Below are positions 1 through 6,032 of a stretch of 11,029 nucleotides of DNA, piece by piece. This DNA is from Verrucomicrobiia bacterium. GTDB taxonomy: Bacteria > Verrucomicrobiota > Verrucomicrobiia > CAIQCK01. The position numbers and the translations under genes were made by a program. How positions within the stretch are numbered: the first letter of the stretch is position 1; each line of letters opens with the position of its first letter. Where the stretch lies: positions 1-11,029 of the forward strand of contig JAOACV010000030.1 of assembly GCA_026417675.1 (NCBI GenBank), read 5' to 3'. The notes under the pieces were generated by a model that was given only the letters and a program-made list of their open reading frames with translations, searched no databases and was not told the DNA's origin.

Positions 1-233
1 AGACTGTTCTTGATCCGTGCCTTCAGATGTCCGGACGACGCGCCGTAATGCTCGAGCTTTCTCTCGCGCACTCGCGCATCGTGCCCATCGAGATATGCCT
101 CGTAATACACCAGCTTCCATCCTCGATGCATCAGGTAGCTCTGATGCTCTTGGATTCGCCGCTTGAGATCCGACGAATACCCGACGTGGATCGCGTCCTC
201 CACCGGACTCTTCAGCACATACGGAAAGAACAT
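1..233 (-). CDS. GIY-YIG family nuclease encoded inside 23S rRNA (C-terminus cut by window edge)
   Basis: The frame starts at ATG 233-231 and stays open to base 1, giving 77 codons without a stop; the C-terminus is outside the window. The product reads MFFPYVLKSPVED..., then IHVGYSSDLKRRIQEH, then WKLVYYEAYLDGHDARVRERKLEHYG, and near the end LKARIKNSL. This is the layout of the short stand-alone GIY-YIG nucleases (COG2827/UPF0213 type): YVL replaces GIY, HVG replaces YIG, followed by the DLKRR arginine, the EH histidine and the RE(R)KL glutamate. The tyrosine usual in the second motif is a histidine here, so activity is uncertain. AGGAG lies only three bases before the ATG. The gene is co-oriented with 23S rRNA and begins right after 23S similarity ends in the helix 25 region. 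It is therefore probably the protein of a 23S intervening sequence. A chimeric contig end is the main alternative. Confidence 0.8.
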   Translation of the reverse strand, partial: MFFPYVLKSPVEDAIHVGYSSDLKRRIQEHQSYLMHRGWKLVYYEAYLDGHDARVRERKLEHYGASSGHLKARIKNS

Positions 234-246
234 GGTCTCCTCTCTG

Positions 247-263
247 GCCCCAGAAAGAGCGGG

Positions 264-265
<2 letters not shown>
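247..265 (-). other. Hairpin at the 5' edge of the presumed 23S intervening sequence
   Basis: On the transcribed strand GCCCC (265-261) pairs with GGGGC (251-247) across a 9-nt loop. It sits between the last recognisable 23S bases and the ribosome binding site of the GIY-YIG frame. It may be a local hairpin, or half of a longer stem made with the unseen other end of the insertion. Confidence 0.4.
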
Positions 266-843
<578 letters not shown>

Positions 844-939
844 ACAAATACTGTGTCCCTCTCCTGCGCCGTCGCGCGAACGCGCCGTCGCTGAAGAAAG
901 ATCACTCAGCAGAAGTTGTTACCCTACTACCAGTATATC

Positions 940-953
940 GTTTTCAAAGAACC
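940..953 (-). promoter_or_regulatory. boxA-like antitermination element in the tRNA-23S spacer
   Basis: The minus strand reads GGTTCTTTGAAAAC, very close to rrn boxA elements (TGCTCTTTAACA in E. coli, TGTTCTTTGAAAAC in Bacillus). It lies about 97 nt before 23S, the usual place for a spacer boxA. boxA RNA is bound by NusB/S10 to keep RNA polymerase processive through rRNA. Assignment is by motif and position only. Confidence 0.6.
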
Positions 954-1004
954 CGTGCCCCGGCGCTGGCCGGAGCTGAACAACAAAATCCATCCTGGTC
1001 GCTG

Positions 1005-1027
1005 CCCGCCATCCATCGGATGGTGGG
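1005..1027 (-). other. Hairpin overlapping the tRNA-Ile 3' end
   Basis: On the minus strand CCCACCATCC (1027-1018) can pair with GGATGGCGGG (1014-1005) through a 3-nt loop, ten pairs including one G-U. The 5' arm is the end of the acceptor strand plus the encoded CCA, so this structure competes with the mature tRNA fold. It may act as a processing signal or be chance. Confidence 0.4.
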
Positions 1028-1097
1028 CGTGACTGGATTCGAACCAGTGACCCTGCGCTTATCAAGCGCATGCTCTAACCAACTGAGCTACACGCCC
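1021..1097 (-). tRNA. tRNA-Ile(GAT)
   Basis: The cloverleaf is complete on the minus strand. The acceptor stem GGGCGTG (1097-1091) pairs with CACGCCC (1031-1025). The D arm contains AGCTCAGTTGGTTAGAGC, the anticodon loop CTTGATAAG gives anticodon GAT, and the T arm contains GGTTCGAATCC. The discriminator A (1024) is followed by an encoded CCA (1023-1021). It lies between tRNA-Ala and 23S in the rRNA operon spacer. Confidence 0.98.
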
Positions 1098-1119
1098 CCA
1101 CGATGCGGCTCGTAGCTGA

Positions 1120-1195
1120 TGGTGGAGGCAACCCGGGTCGAACCGGTGACCTCCTGGTTGCAAACCAGGCGCTCTCCCAGCTGAGCTATGCCCCC
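1120..1195 (-). tRNA. tRNA-Ala(TGC)
   Basis: The minus strand folds as a 76-nt cloverleaf. The acceptor GGGGGCA (1195-1189) pairs with TGCCTCC with one G-U pair. The D arm is AGCTCAGCTGGGAGAGC, the anticodon arm is CCTGG-TTTGCAA-CCAGG with anticodon TGC, and the T arm contains GGTTCGACCC. The 3' end is ACCA with CCA encoded (1122-1120). It precedes tRNA-Ile by 22 nt, the reverse of the usual Ile-Ala order. Confidence 0.98.
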
Positions 1196-1208
1196 AGTTC
1201 AAATCCGT

Positions 1209-1238
1209 GGGCCACTGGCCCGCCCGCCGTTGCCGGCG
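1209..1238 (-). other. Two small leader hairpins before tRNA-Ala
   Basis: On the transcript CGCCG (1238-1234) pairs with CGGCG (1229-1225) around a GCAA tetraloop. Immediately downstream GGGCC (1221-1217) pairs with GGCCC (1213-1209) around a 3-nt loop. GCAA is a stable GNRA loop. They probably belong to the processed 5' leader of the rRNA precursor. Confidence 0.45.
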
Positions 1239-1269
1239 GCGAACCTCGCTCCACCACACTCGCGACCAT

Positions 1270-1283
1270 TTGACAAAGAACAA
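1270..1283 (-). promoter_or_regulatory. boxA-like antitermination element in the rRNA leader
   Basis: The minus strand reads TTGTTCTTTGTCAA, matching rrn boxA (TGTTCTTTGAAAA) at most positions. It directly follows a strong hairpin, as boxB precedes boxA in E. coli rrn leaders. A second boxA occurs in the spacer before 23S, which supports the reading. Confidence 0.6.
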
Positions 1284-1306
1284 GGCCGACGTTGCCGTCG
1301 GCCTTG
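1281..1306 (-). other. Perfect leader hairpin with GCAA tetraloop (boxB-like)
   Basis: CAAGGCCGACG (1306-1296 on the minus strand) pairs perfectly over 11 bp with CGTCGGCCTTG (1291-1281) around a GCAA loop (1295-1292). It is followed by TTCTTTGTC rather than a clean T-run. Together with the adjacent boxA it is better read as the boxB-like part of an antitermination leader than as a terminator, because a terminator here would stop the rRNA operon. Confidence 0.55.
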
Positions 1307-1391
1307 GATCAACGCGCATTCACGCGCGGCGCAGAGCTTGCGTCTATGCGTCGGAAATCCAAGGCCAGTTTGTTTCAGTCATCGTCTTGCT

Positions 1392-1419
1392 CGCGGCTTT
1401 TGTTCTACCGAAAGCCGCG
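1392..1419 (-). other. Inverted repeat at the predicted transcript start
   Basis: CGCGGCTTT (1419-1411) and AAAGCCGCG (1400-1392) form a 9-bp inverted repeat with a 10-nt loop. It begins just after the -10 element, so the predicted start site (about 1414-1416) lies inside the first arm. It could be a DNA operator or a partial 5' hairpin. Confidence 0.4.
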
Positions 1420-1421
1420 GC

Positions 1422-1472
1422 ACTATAGTGACCTCGCCAATGCCTGTCAACACCTGAAATGAATTTTTTTTG
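1422..1472 (-). promoter_or_regulatory. Strong sigma-70 promoter of the tRNA-23S operon with UP-like element
   Basis: On the minus strand a perfect -35 TTGACA (1450-1445) and a -10 TATAGT (1427-1422) are separated by exactly 17 bp. Upstream, ACCAAAAAAAATTCATTT (1473-1456) gives an A-tract at the place of an UP element, as at rRNA promoters. It faces tRNA-Ala, tRNA-Ile and 23S, and has no 16S gene downstream. Confidence 0.85.
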
Positions 1473-1861
1473 GTATCGCTCAAAACCTGCGGCATTGAGG
1501 CGCAGAGGAAGTCCTGCCGGGGGCGGAGAAAAGTTGTCCGCTCCCGATGGAAGTCTTCACGAAAAAGTGTCATCAACAGTCTGTCAAGCAATCGACCACA
1601 TGCGCTGTAAAGTCGTCATCGAGTGGGGGCACCTGCAATACCGGCAAGGGCAACCTCAACATGCCGCAGCTTTTGAACGACATGAAACAGTTGCTTTTTG
1701 GCGGGAACCGCCTATTCTTGCCCCGCTCGCAGTCAGTAGCCCTACGCAGTGAGATGGTAGATTGTCAGGTAGCCTTTGCGCTGGTGACGATCCGAAACCC
1801 GAACGAGTCGGGAACAGTCACGGCAAGCTCTCCTAGCGCGCAAGAAAGTAAAAACAAAAAA
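1473..1861. other. Gene-free region between the rRNA promoter and the RRM gene
   Basis: About 390 nt lie between the divergent rRNA promoter and the RRM start codon. Open frames here have no recognisable protein content and the frame joined to the RRM gene shows no domain before the RRM ATG. It probably holds the RRM promoter and a long 5' untranslated leader. One weak promoter candidate is listed separately. Confidence 0.5.
1691..1718 (+). promoter_or_regulatory. Weak candidate promoter for the RRM gene, with an inverted repeat in the spacer
   Basis: TTGCTT (1691-1696) and TATTCT (1713-1718) are separated by 16 bp. The spacer contains the inverted repeat GGCGG-GAA-CCGCC (1700-1712), which could be an operator. 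The hexamers match consensus at only 3/6 and 4/6 positions. Confidence 0.22.
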
Positions 1862-2170
1862 ATGGCTACCAAGCTATTCGTCGGCAACCTGTCGTTTAAC
1901 ACCACCGAAGGCGAACTGCTCGACCTGTTCAAGCAGGCCGGCAACGTCAGTTCGTGCGAACTCATCATGGACAAGTTCACCAACAAGTCCCGCGGGTTCG
2001 CGTTCGTCGCGATGGGATCCCAAGAAGAAGCCAACGCCGCCATCGCCAAGTTCAACAGCTTTGAACTCGACGGCCGTCGGCTCACCGTCAACGAAGCCCG
2101 TCCCCGCGAGGAGCGACCCCGCGGCGGTTTTCGGGGCGGTCGCGACTTCAACCGCGGCAGCCGGCACTAG
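1862..2170 (+). CDS. Small RRM-domain RNA-binding protein with RGG-like tail
   Basis: The 102-residue product is one RNA recognition motif followed by a basic Gly/Arg tail. RNP2 is LFVGNL (residues 5-10) and RNP1 is KSRGFAFV (42-49) with the aromatic residues that stack on RNA bases. The RRM ends near residue 80 (GRRLTVNEAR). The tail RPRGGFRGGRDFNRGSRH resembles the glycine-rich region of cyanobacterial Rbp and plant GRP proteins. Relatives are single-stranded RNA binders often linked to cold response. The ATG at 1862 is chosen because the homologous domain starts right after it; the frame is open further upstream but has no domain. No clear Shine-Dalgarno is present (A-rich AAGAAAGTAAAAAC). 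An intrinsic terminator follows, so it is probably monocistronic, divergent from the rRNA promoter. Confidence 0.93.
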   Translation: MATKLFVGNLSFNTTEGELLDLFKQAGNVSSCELIMDKFTNKSRGFAFVAMGSQEEANAAIAKFNSFELDGRRLTVNEARPREERPRGGFRGGRDFNRGSRH

Positions 2171-2234
2171 GCCGACGCCGGGACTGCGGTTCTAGTCGAA
2201 GGATCTTTGTTCTCAACAGAAGATCGTCTCGCGC

Positions 2235-2256
2235 GAGCGGGGGCGCTCTTCTTTTT
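2235..2256 (+). terminator. Rho-independent terminator after the RRM gene
   Basis: GAGCG (2235-2239) and CGCTC (2244-2248) form a stem with a GGGG loop, followed by TTCTTTTT (2249-2256). It lies 65 nt after the RRM stop and before the oxidoreductase operon, separating the two units. Confidence 0.7.
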
Positions 2257-2302
2257 GGGGGAGTATCGCCGCTGGCTGGCAAACACAGAGATGTGGTGGT
2301 GA

Positions 2303-2321
2303 ACCGCGATAAAGTCGCGGT
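2303..2321 (+). other. Small hairpin upstream of the oxidoreductase operon
   Basis: ACCGCGA (2303-2309) and TCGCGGT (2315-2321) form a 7-bp perfect stem with a 5-nt loop, about 85 nt before the first gene. It has no T-run, so it is not a terminator. It could be an operator or a leader structure. No convincing promoter hexamers were found nearby. Confidence 0.3.
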
Positions 2322-2404
2322 CGTCGTCAGACTTGACTTCCGGAGGTGGTTGTCCACATTCTTCGCGCGCCGAGCCGAGTCAACGTGCGTTGGGTTTACC
2401 TTGT

Positions 2405-2692
2405 ATGAGTGCTGACACTCCTGCGAAGCAGCCTCGCGGAACAGTTTTTGTGCGGACCGAAGTGTGCAAGGGCTGCTCCTATTGTCTGGATTTCTGTCCC
2501 TCCAAGTGCATCGAGTTCTCCAAGGATTTCAACGCCAAAGGCTACCATTACCCCGTCCTAGTGCGGCCGGAGGATTGTTCGGGCTGCGATCTCTGCGGGC
2601 TGTATTGCCCGGATTTCGCCATTTTTGGCGTGCGGCTGAAGGACTTGGAGAAGCGCATCCAAGCCCGGCACGCCGAGGCCAAGGCTGCGTGA
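2405..2692 (+). CDS. korD: 2-oxoacid:ferredoxin oxidoreductase delta subunit (2x[4Fe-4S] ferredoxin)
   Basis: The 95-residue protein carries two CxxCxxCxxxCP ferredoxin motifs: Cys21, 24, 27, 31 (CKGCSYCLDFCP) and Cys58, 61, 64, 68 (CSGCDLCGLYCP). Two [4Fe-4S] clusters are therefore expected, which pass electrons from the TPP-bearing beta subunit to external ferredoxin. Being encoded directly before alpha, beta and gamma subunits identifies it as the delta subunit of a four-subunit 2-oxoacid oxidoreductase rather than a free ferredoxin. ATG 2405 is preferred over an in-frame TTG at 2333, because the family starts about 20 residues before the first Cys. No good ribosome binding site is visible. 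The 2-oxoglutarate assignment (kor) rests on the look of the alpha subunit; a branched-chain (vor) enzyme is possible. Confidence 0.88.
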   Translation: MSADTPAKQPRGTVFVRTEVCKGCSYCLDFCPSKCIEFSKDFNAKGYHYPVLVRPEDCSGCDLCGLYCPDFAIFGVRLKDLEKRIQARHAEAKAA

Positions 2693-2726
2693 GTCTCCTG
2701 CTTCAACGCCTGCATTGATCTCATCT

Positions 2727-3893
2727 GTGAACCTCACGAAAGCAGACCCGAAGGGAGTCCTCACCGGCCATCATTTCATGGACGGCGACCACGCTGCGTG
2801 CGAAGGCGCGCTGGCAGCCGGTTGCCGGTTTGTCGCCGGCTATCCGATCACGCCGTCCACGGAAGTGGTGGAACGGTTCGCCCAACGCATCCCGCTCATC
2901 GGCGGGGTGTTCATCCAGATGGAGGACGAGATCGCCTCCTCCATCGCCATCCTCGGCGCGGCTTGGGCGGGCCGGAAGGTGATGACGGTCACCTCCGGCC
3001 CCGGTTTGTCGCTAATGATGGAGCATGTTGGCCTCGCGGCGATCACCGAGACGCCGTGCGTGTTTGTGGACGTGCAACGCGGCGGGCCATCCACGGGGCT
3101 GCCGACGCTGCCGGCGCAGGCGGACATGATGCAGGCGCGGTGGGGGTCGCACGGCGATTACGAGCCGATCGCGCTCTCGCCGAACTCGCCACAGGAATGT
3201 TTCGATCTGATGATCAAGGCGTTCAACCTCGCCGAGCTCTACCGGGTGCCGGTGTTCTTCATGATGGATGAGGTGGTGGGCCACATGACCGAGCGGGTGG
3301 TCATCCCCGAGGCGTCGGCCATCGAGATCGTCGAACGCCGCTGGACGCGCAAGCCGCCGGGCGAATACCGGCCCTACGCGGCCGGCGACGACCTAGTGCC
3401 GGAGATGGTCAAGGCGGGCGACGGTTATAGGATTCACATCACCGGACTGACGCACGACGAGCGCGGCTACCCGGCGATGAACGCGGCGGCGCAGAAGCGG
3501 ATGATGGAGCGGCTGGTGGGCAAGATCCGCAACAACCGCGAGAAGCTGATTGATGTTCGCGGCGCGCATCTGGATGACGCGGAGGTCGTGGTGGTGTCCT
3601 TCGGCATCACTTCGCGGGTATCGGGGCCGGCAATCGAGGAGGCCCGCAAGCAGGGTTTCAAGGTAGGCCACCTGCGGCTGGTGATCACCTGGCCGTTCCC
3701 GGTTTCCGTGATCCAGCAACTCGCGTCGCGCGTGAAAGCGTTTGTGGTGCCGGAACTCAATATGGGCCAGATGGTGTTAGAGGTCGAGCGCGCCGCGGCC
3801 GGCAAGGCGCGCGTGATCTCCGTGCCCCACGCCGGCGGCACCGTGCACGAGCCGCAGGAAATCTTGGACCGGATTCTGGAGTTTGCCCGATGA
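2727..3893 (+). CDS. korA: 2-oxoacid:ferredoxin oxidoreductase alpha subunit
   Basis: This is the pyrimidine-binding subunit of a 2-oxoacid:ferredoxin oxidoreductase, which with the beta subunit binds thiamine diphosphate and decarboxylates a 2-oxoacid to acyl-CoA. Motifs seen (388-residue numbering) are AGYPITPSTEVVERF (37 on), QMEDEIAS (64-71), TSGPG (89-93), QRGGPSTG (117-124) and QARWGSHGDYEP. The C-terminal half ends with a domain like that of KorA/VorB proteins (VVVSFGITSRVSGPA, VVPELNMGQM). Length is normal for the family. The start is uncertain: GTG 2727 is chosen by family N-terminus, with TTG 2715 in frame as alternative and no ribosome binding site for either. The gap to the delta gene is 34 nt, and the gene overlaps the beta gene by ATGA. 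KorA is more likely than VorB, but this is family resemblance only. Confidence 0.93.
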   Translation: MNLTKADPKGVLTGHHFMDGDHAACEGALAAGCRFVAGYPITPSTEVVERFAQRIPLIGGVFIQMEDEIASSIAILGAAWAGRKVMTVTSGPGLSLMMEHVGLAAITETPCVFVDVQRGGPSTGLPTLPAQADMMQARWGSHGDYEPIALSPNSPQECFDLMIKAFNLAELYRVPVFFMMDEVVGHMTERVVIPEASAIEIVERRWTRKPPGEYRPYAAGDDLVPEMVKAGDGYRIHITGLTHDERGYPAMNAAAQKRMMERLVGKIRNNREKLIDVRGAHLDDAEVVVVSFGITSRVSGPAIEEARKQGFKVGHLRLVITWPFPVSVIQQLASRVKAFVVPELNMGQMVLEVERAAAGKARVISVPHAGGTVHEPQEILDRILEFAR

Positions 3894-4816
3894 GTAACGC
3901 AAGTCGCGACACCGAAACATGCGCGATGGAAGATGCAGGCGCCGTCGCTCCCGCCCCAGGGCTTGAAATGCAGAACCCGATCATGCCCTACCTGCGCCAA
4001 GAGCGCATCCCGCACATCTGGTGCCCCGGCTGCGGCATCGGCACGACGGTGAACTGTTTCATCCGCGGCTTGGAAGAGTCCGGTCTGGATCTGAATAAGG
4101 TCGCCATCGTCTCGGGCATCGGATGCACGGGGCGGGTGGCGGGCTACATGAACCTCGATTCGTTCCACACTACGCACGGCCGGCCGATTCCGTTTGCGAC
4201 GGGGCTGAAGCTGGCCAACCCGGAGCTGAAGGTGGTGGTTTATTCCGGCGATGGCGACCTGTTTGCCATCGGCGGCAACCACTTCTTCCACGCCGCCCGG
4301 CGCAACATGGACATCATGGTGGTCTGCGTGAACAACCACACCTACGGCATGACCGGCGGCCAGGTCGCGCCGACCACGCCGCTGGGCGCGACGGTGTCCA
4401 CCATGCCGTTCGGCAATTTCGAGGACTCCTTCAACCTGCCGTTCGTCGCCGACGCCTGCGGGGCCGTCTATGTGGCGCGCTGGACGGTCTATCACGTCAA
4501 ACAACTCGCCCGCGCGATGAAGGAAGGGCTGGCCAAGAAAGGGTTCGTTTTCATCGAGGCGCTGGCGCCCTGCCCGACGCTCTACTCGCGCCGCAACAAG
4601 CTTGGCGACGGTGTGGACCAGCTCAAGTATTTCAAGGAGAAGAGCGTGATCAGGCATGGCGCCAACACCAAGGACGTCGGCCTGAGCTTCCAAGGCGAGA
4701 TCGTGGTCGGCAAGTTCGTGGACCGCGAGCGGCCCACCTGGCTGGATGCCATGAACGAGCATTTTGCCGCGCACTTCGGCGACCAATACCAGCCCTACGG
4801 AGTCCATCATGGCTAA
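3890..4816 (+). CDS. korB: 2-oxoacid:ferredoxin oxidoreductase beta subunit (TPP-binding)
   Basis: The 308-residue beta subunit holds the thiamine diphosphate pyrophosphate site. The classic motif starts at GDGD (120-123, YSGDGDLFAIGGNHFFHAAR) and ends at NNHTYGMTGGQ (148-158). The CPGCG motif (45-49) precedes it, and GIGCTGR (76-82) supplies the further conserved Cys of this subunit. The family's beta subunit carries a [4Fe-4S] cluster. The start overlaps the alpha stop (ATGA), with GGAG 8 nt upstream. About 26 residues before MQNPIMPYLRQERIPH look like an unconserved extension, so a later start at ATG 3968 is possible. The end overlaps the gamma gene by 8 nt, which suggests translational coupling and equal subunit supply. 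Confidence 0.94.
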   Translation: MSNASRDTETCAMEDAGAVAPAPGLEMQNPIMPYLRQERIPHIWCPGCGIGTTVNCFIRGLEESGLDLNKVAIVSGIGCTGRVAGYMNLDSFHTTHGRPIPFATGLKLANPELKVVVYSGDGDLFAIGGNHFFHAARRNMDIMVVCVNNHTYGMTGGQVAPTTPLGATVSTMPFGNFEDSFNLPFVADACGAVYVARWTVYHVKQLARAMKEGLAKKGFVFIEALAPCPTLYSRRNKLGDGVDQLKYFKEKSVIRHGANTKDVGLSFQGEIVVGKFVDRERPTWLDAMNEHFAAHFGDQYQPYGVHHG

Positions 4817-5378
4817 GGCGGAAATTCGCATCGGCGGCCTCGGCGGGCAGGGCGTGATCCTCTGCGGCCTGATCATCGGCAAGGCCGCCTCGATCTATGA
4901 CGGCAAGCACGCCACGCTCATCCAGGCGTTCGGCCCGGAGGCGCGCGGCAGCGCGTGCAGCGCGCAGGTGATAGTGTCGGACGAGCCGATCGGATATCCC
5001 TACGTCAAGCAGCCGGACGTGTTGGTGCTGATGTCGCCGGACGCGGCGACGCAGTTCACGCCGCAGCTCAAACCGGGAGGCCTGGTGCTCTACGAGAGCG
5101 AGCTGATTCCCAAGCTACCGGTGCTGCCCGCCGGCGCGCGGGCCTTTGGCATTCCCGCCACGCGGCTGGCCGAAGAGATGGGCCGGCGGCTCGTGCTGAA
5201 CATCGTCATGGTCGGCTTCTTCGCCGGCGTCAGCGGCCTGCTCGGCTACGAATCGGTCGAGAAAGCCGTGCTCGACTCCGTCCCGAAAGGCACCCAAGAC
5301 CTCAACTTGCGCGCGCTGCGGCGCGGCTACGATTTCGGCCGCGAACTGCTCGCCCAGAAGAAACAGGAGACGCCATGA
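4809..5378 (+). CDS. korC: 2-oxoacid:ferredoxin oxidoreductase gamma subunit
   Basis: The 189-residue protein begins MAKAEIRIGGLGGQGVILCG, the hallmark nucleotide-fold start of gamma subunits (GGLGGQG at 9-15). It continues with QAFGPEARGSACSAQVIVSD (39 on) and DVLVLMSPDAA, both typical of KorC/PorG. The subunit completes the heterotetramer and is thought to help bind CoA and close the active site. ATG 4809 has GGAG at 4799-4802 and lies 8 nt inside the end of the beta gene. An upstream in-frame start at 4764 would only add residues overlapping the beta gene and is rejected. The stop overlaps the next start by ATGA. Confidence 0.93.
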   Translation: MAKAEIRIGGLGGQGVILCGLIIGKAASIYDGKHATLIQAFGPEARGSACSAQVIVSDEPIGYPYVKQPDVLVLMSPDAATQFTPQLKPGGLVLYESELIPKLPVLPAGARAFGIPATRLAEEMGRRLVLNIVMVGFFAGVSGLLGYESVEKAVLDSVPKGTQDLNLRALRRGYDFGRELLAQKKQETP

Positions 5379-5971
5379 ATCTGCGAGCGTATCCCATCAA
5401 GGTCAGACTCCGTGACGGCAGCCAGGTGCAAGTGCGGGCCATGGACGCCAAGGACGGCCCGGCCGTGCTGGAGTTTTTCCGCGCGCTGCCGGAGGAGGAC
5501 CGCATGTTCCTGCGCGACGACGTCACGCGCCCCGAATGGCTCGACCGGTTCGTCCGACAGATTGACTACCAGACCATGCTGCCGCTGGTGGCCGAGGACG
5601 ACAAGGGCATCGTCGGCAACGCCGTGCTCCATCGCCCGCTCTACGGCTGGTCGGTCCACGTCGGCGAAATGCGCGTCGCCGTCGCGCGCGCCTATCAGCA
5701 CAAAGGTTTGGGCACGGCCTTGGCGCACGAACTGGTCAAGCTCGCCCTCGACTTGGGTTTGGAAAAAATGATCGTGTCGGTCGTGGACAACCAAATCGCC
5801 GCGAAGCGCGCGTTCCAGAAACTCGGTTTCCACCCCGAAGCCGTCCTCAAAGGCCACGTCAAGGACATCCACGGCATCAAACGCGACCTGGTGATCATGT
5901 CCAACGACGTATCCCACATCTGGGAATCCATGATTGCCCTGATGCGGGACTACTCGCCGTCGCTAGAATAG
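5375..5971 (+). CDS. GNAT-family N-acetyltransferase, fifth gene of the oxidoreductase operon
   Basis: The 198-residue protein has a GNAT fold. A beta1-alpha1 segment reads [20 protein letters not shown]. The acetyl-CoA motif A is [22 protein letters not shown], with Q108-x-x-G-x-G113 forming the pyrophosphate loop. [14 protein letters not shown] (139-152) is the usual helix with Asn and Phe before the last strands. The substrate is not predictable from sequence. AGGAG stands 5-6 nt before the ATG, and the start overlaps the gamma stop (ATGA), so it is translated with the oxidoreductase. This suggests a functional tie, for example protein lysine acetylation responding to the acyl-CoA pool, but that is inference. 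The C-terminal tail [20 protein letters not shown] has no known motif. Confidence 0.9.
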   Translation: MNLRAYPIKVRLRDGSQVQVRAMDAKDGPAVLEFFRALPEEDRMFLRDDVTRPEWLDRFVRQIDYQTMLPLVAEDDKGIVGNAVLHRPLYGWSVHVGEMRVAVARAYQHKGLGTALAHELVKLALDLGLEKMIVSVVDNQIAAKRAFQKLGFHPEAVLKGHVKDIHGIKRDLVIMSNDVSHIWESMIALMRDYSPSLE

Positions 5972-6032
5972 GCGCTTCGACGCCCCGCGCGCCGGAGGCG
6001 CTGTGAACAACGATCCGGAGGCTGCAACGACG

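Noticed and set aside
1..263. Group I intron interpretation of the 23S interruption
   Set aside because: No group I core elements can be recognised in the visible 260 bases, and helix 25 is known for intervening sequences rather than group I introns. The unseen end prevents full exclusion.
1281..1306. Leader hairpin as a rho-independent terminator
   Set aside because: The following TTGTTCTTTGTC is interrupted and matches boxA better; termination here would silence 23S.
1547..1861. 105-codon N-terminal extension of the RRM protein
   Set aside because: The RRM family starts at ATG 1862. The extension has no domain and looks like open untranslated leader.
3467..4882. 471-codon minus-strand open frame across korA/korB
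   Set aside because: It is antisense to two strongly recognisable subunits. Its product is rich in Arg, His and Pro with no motif, as expected from a high-GC shadow frame.
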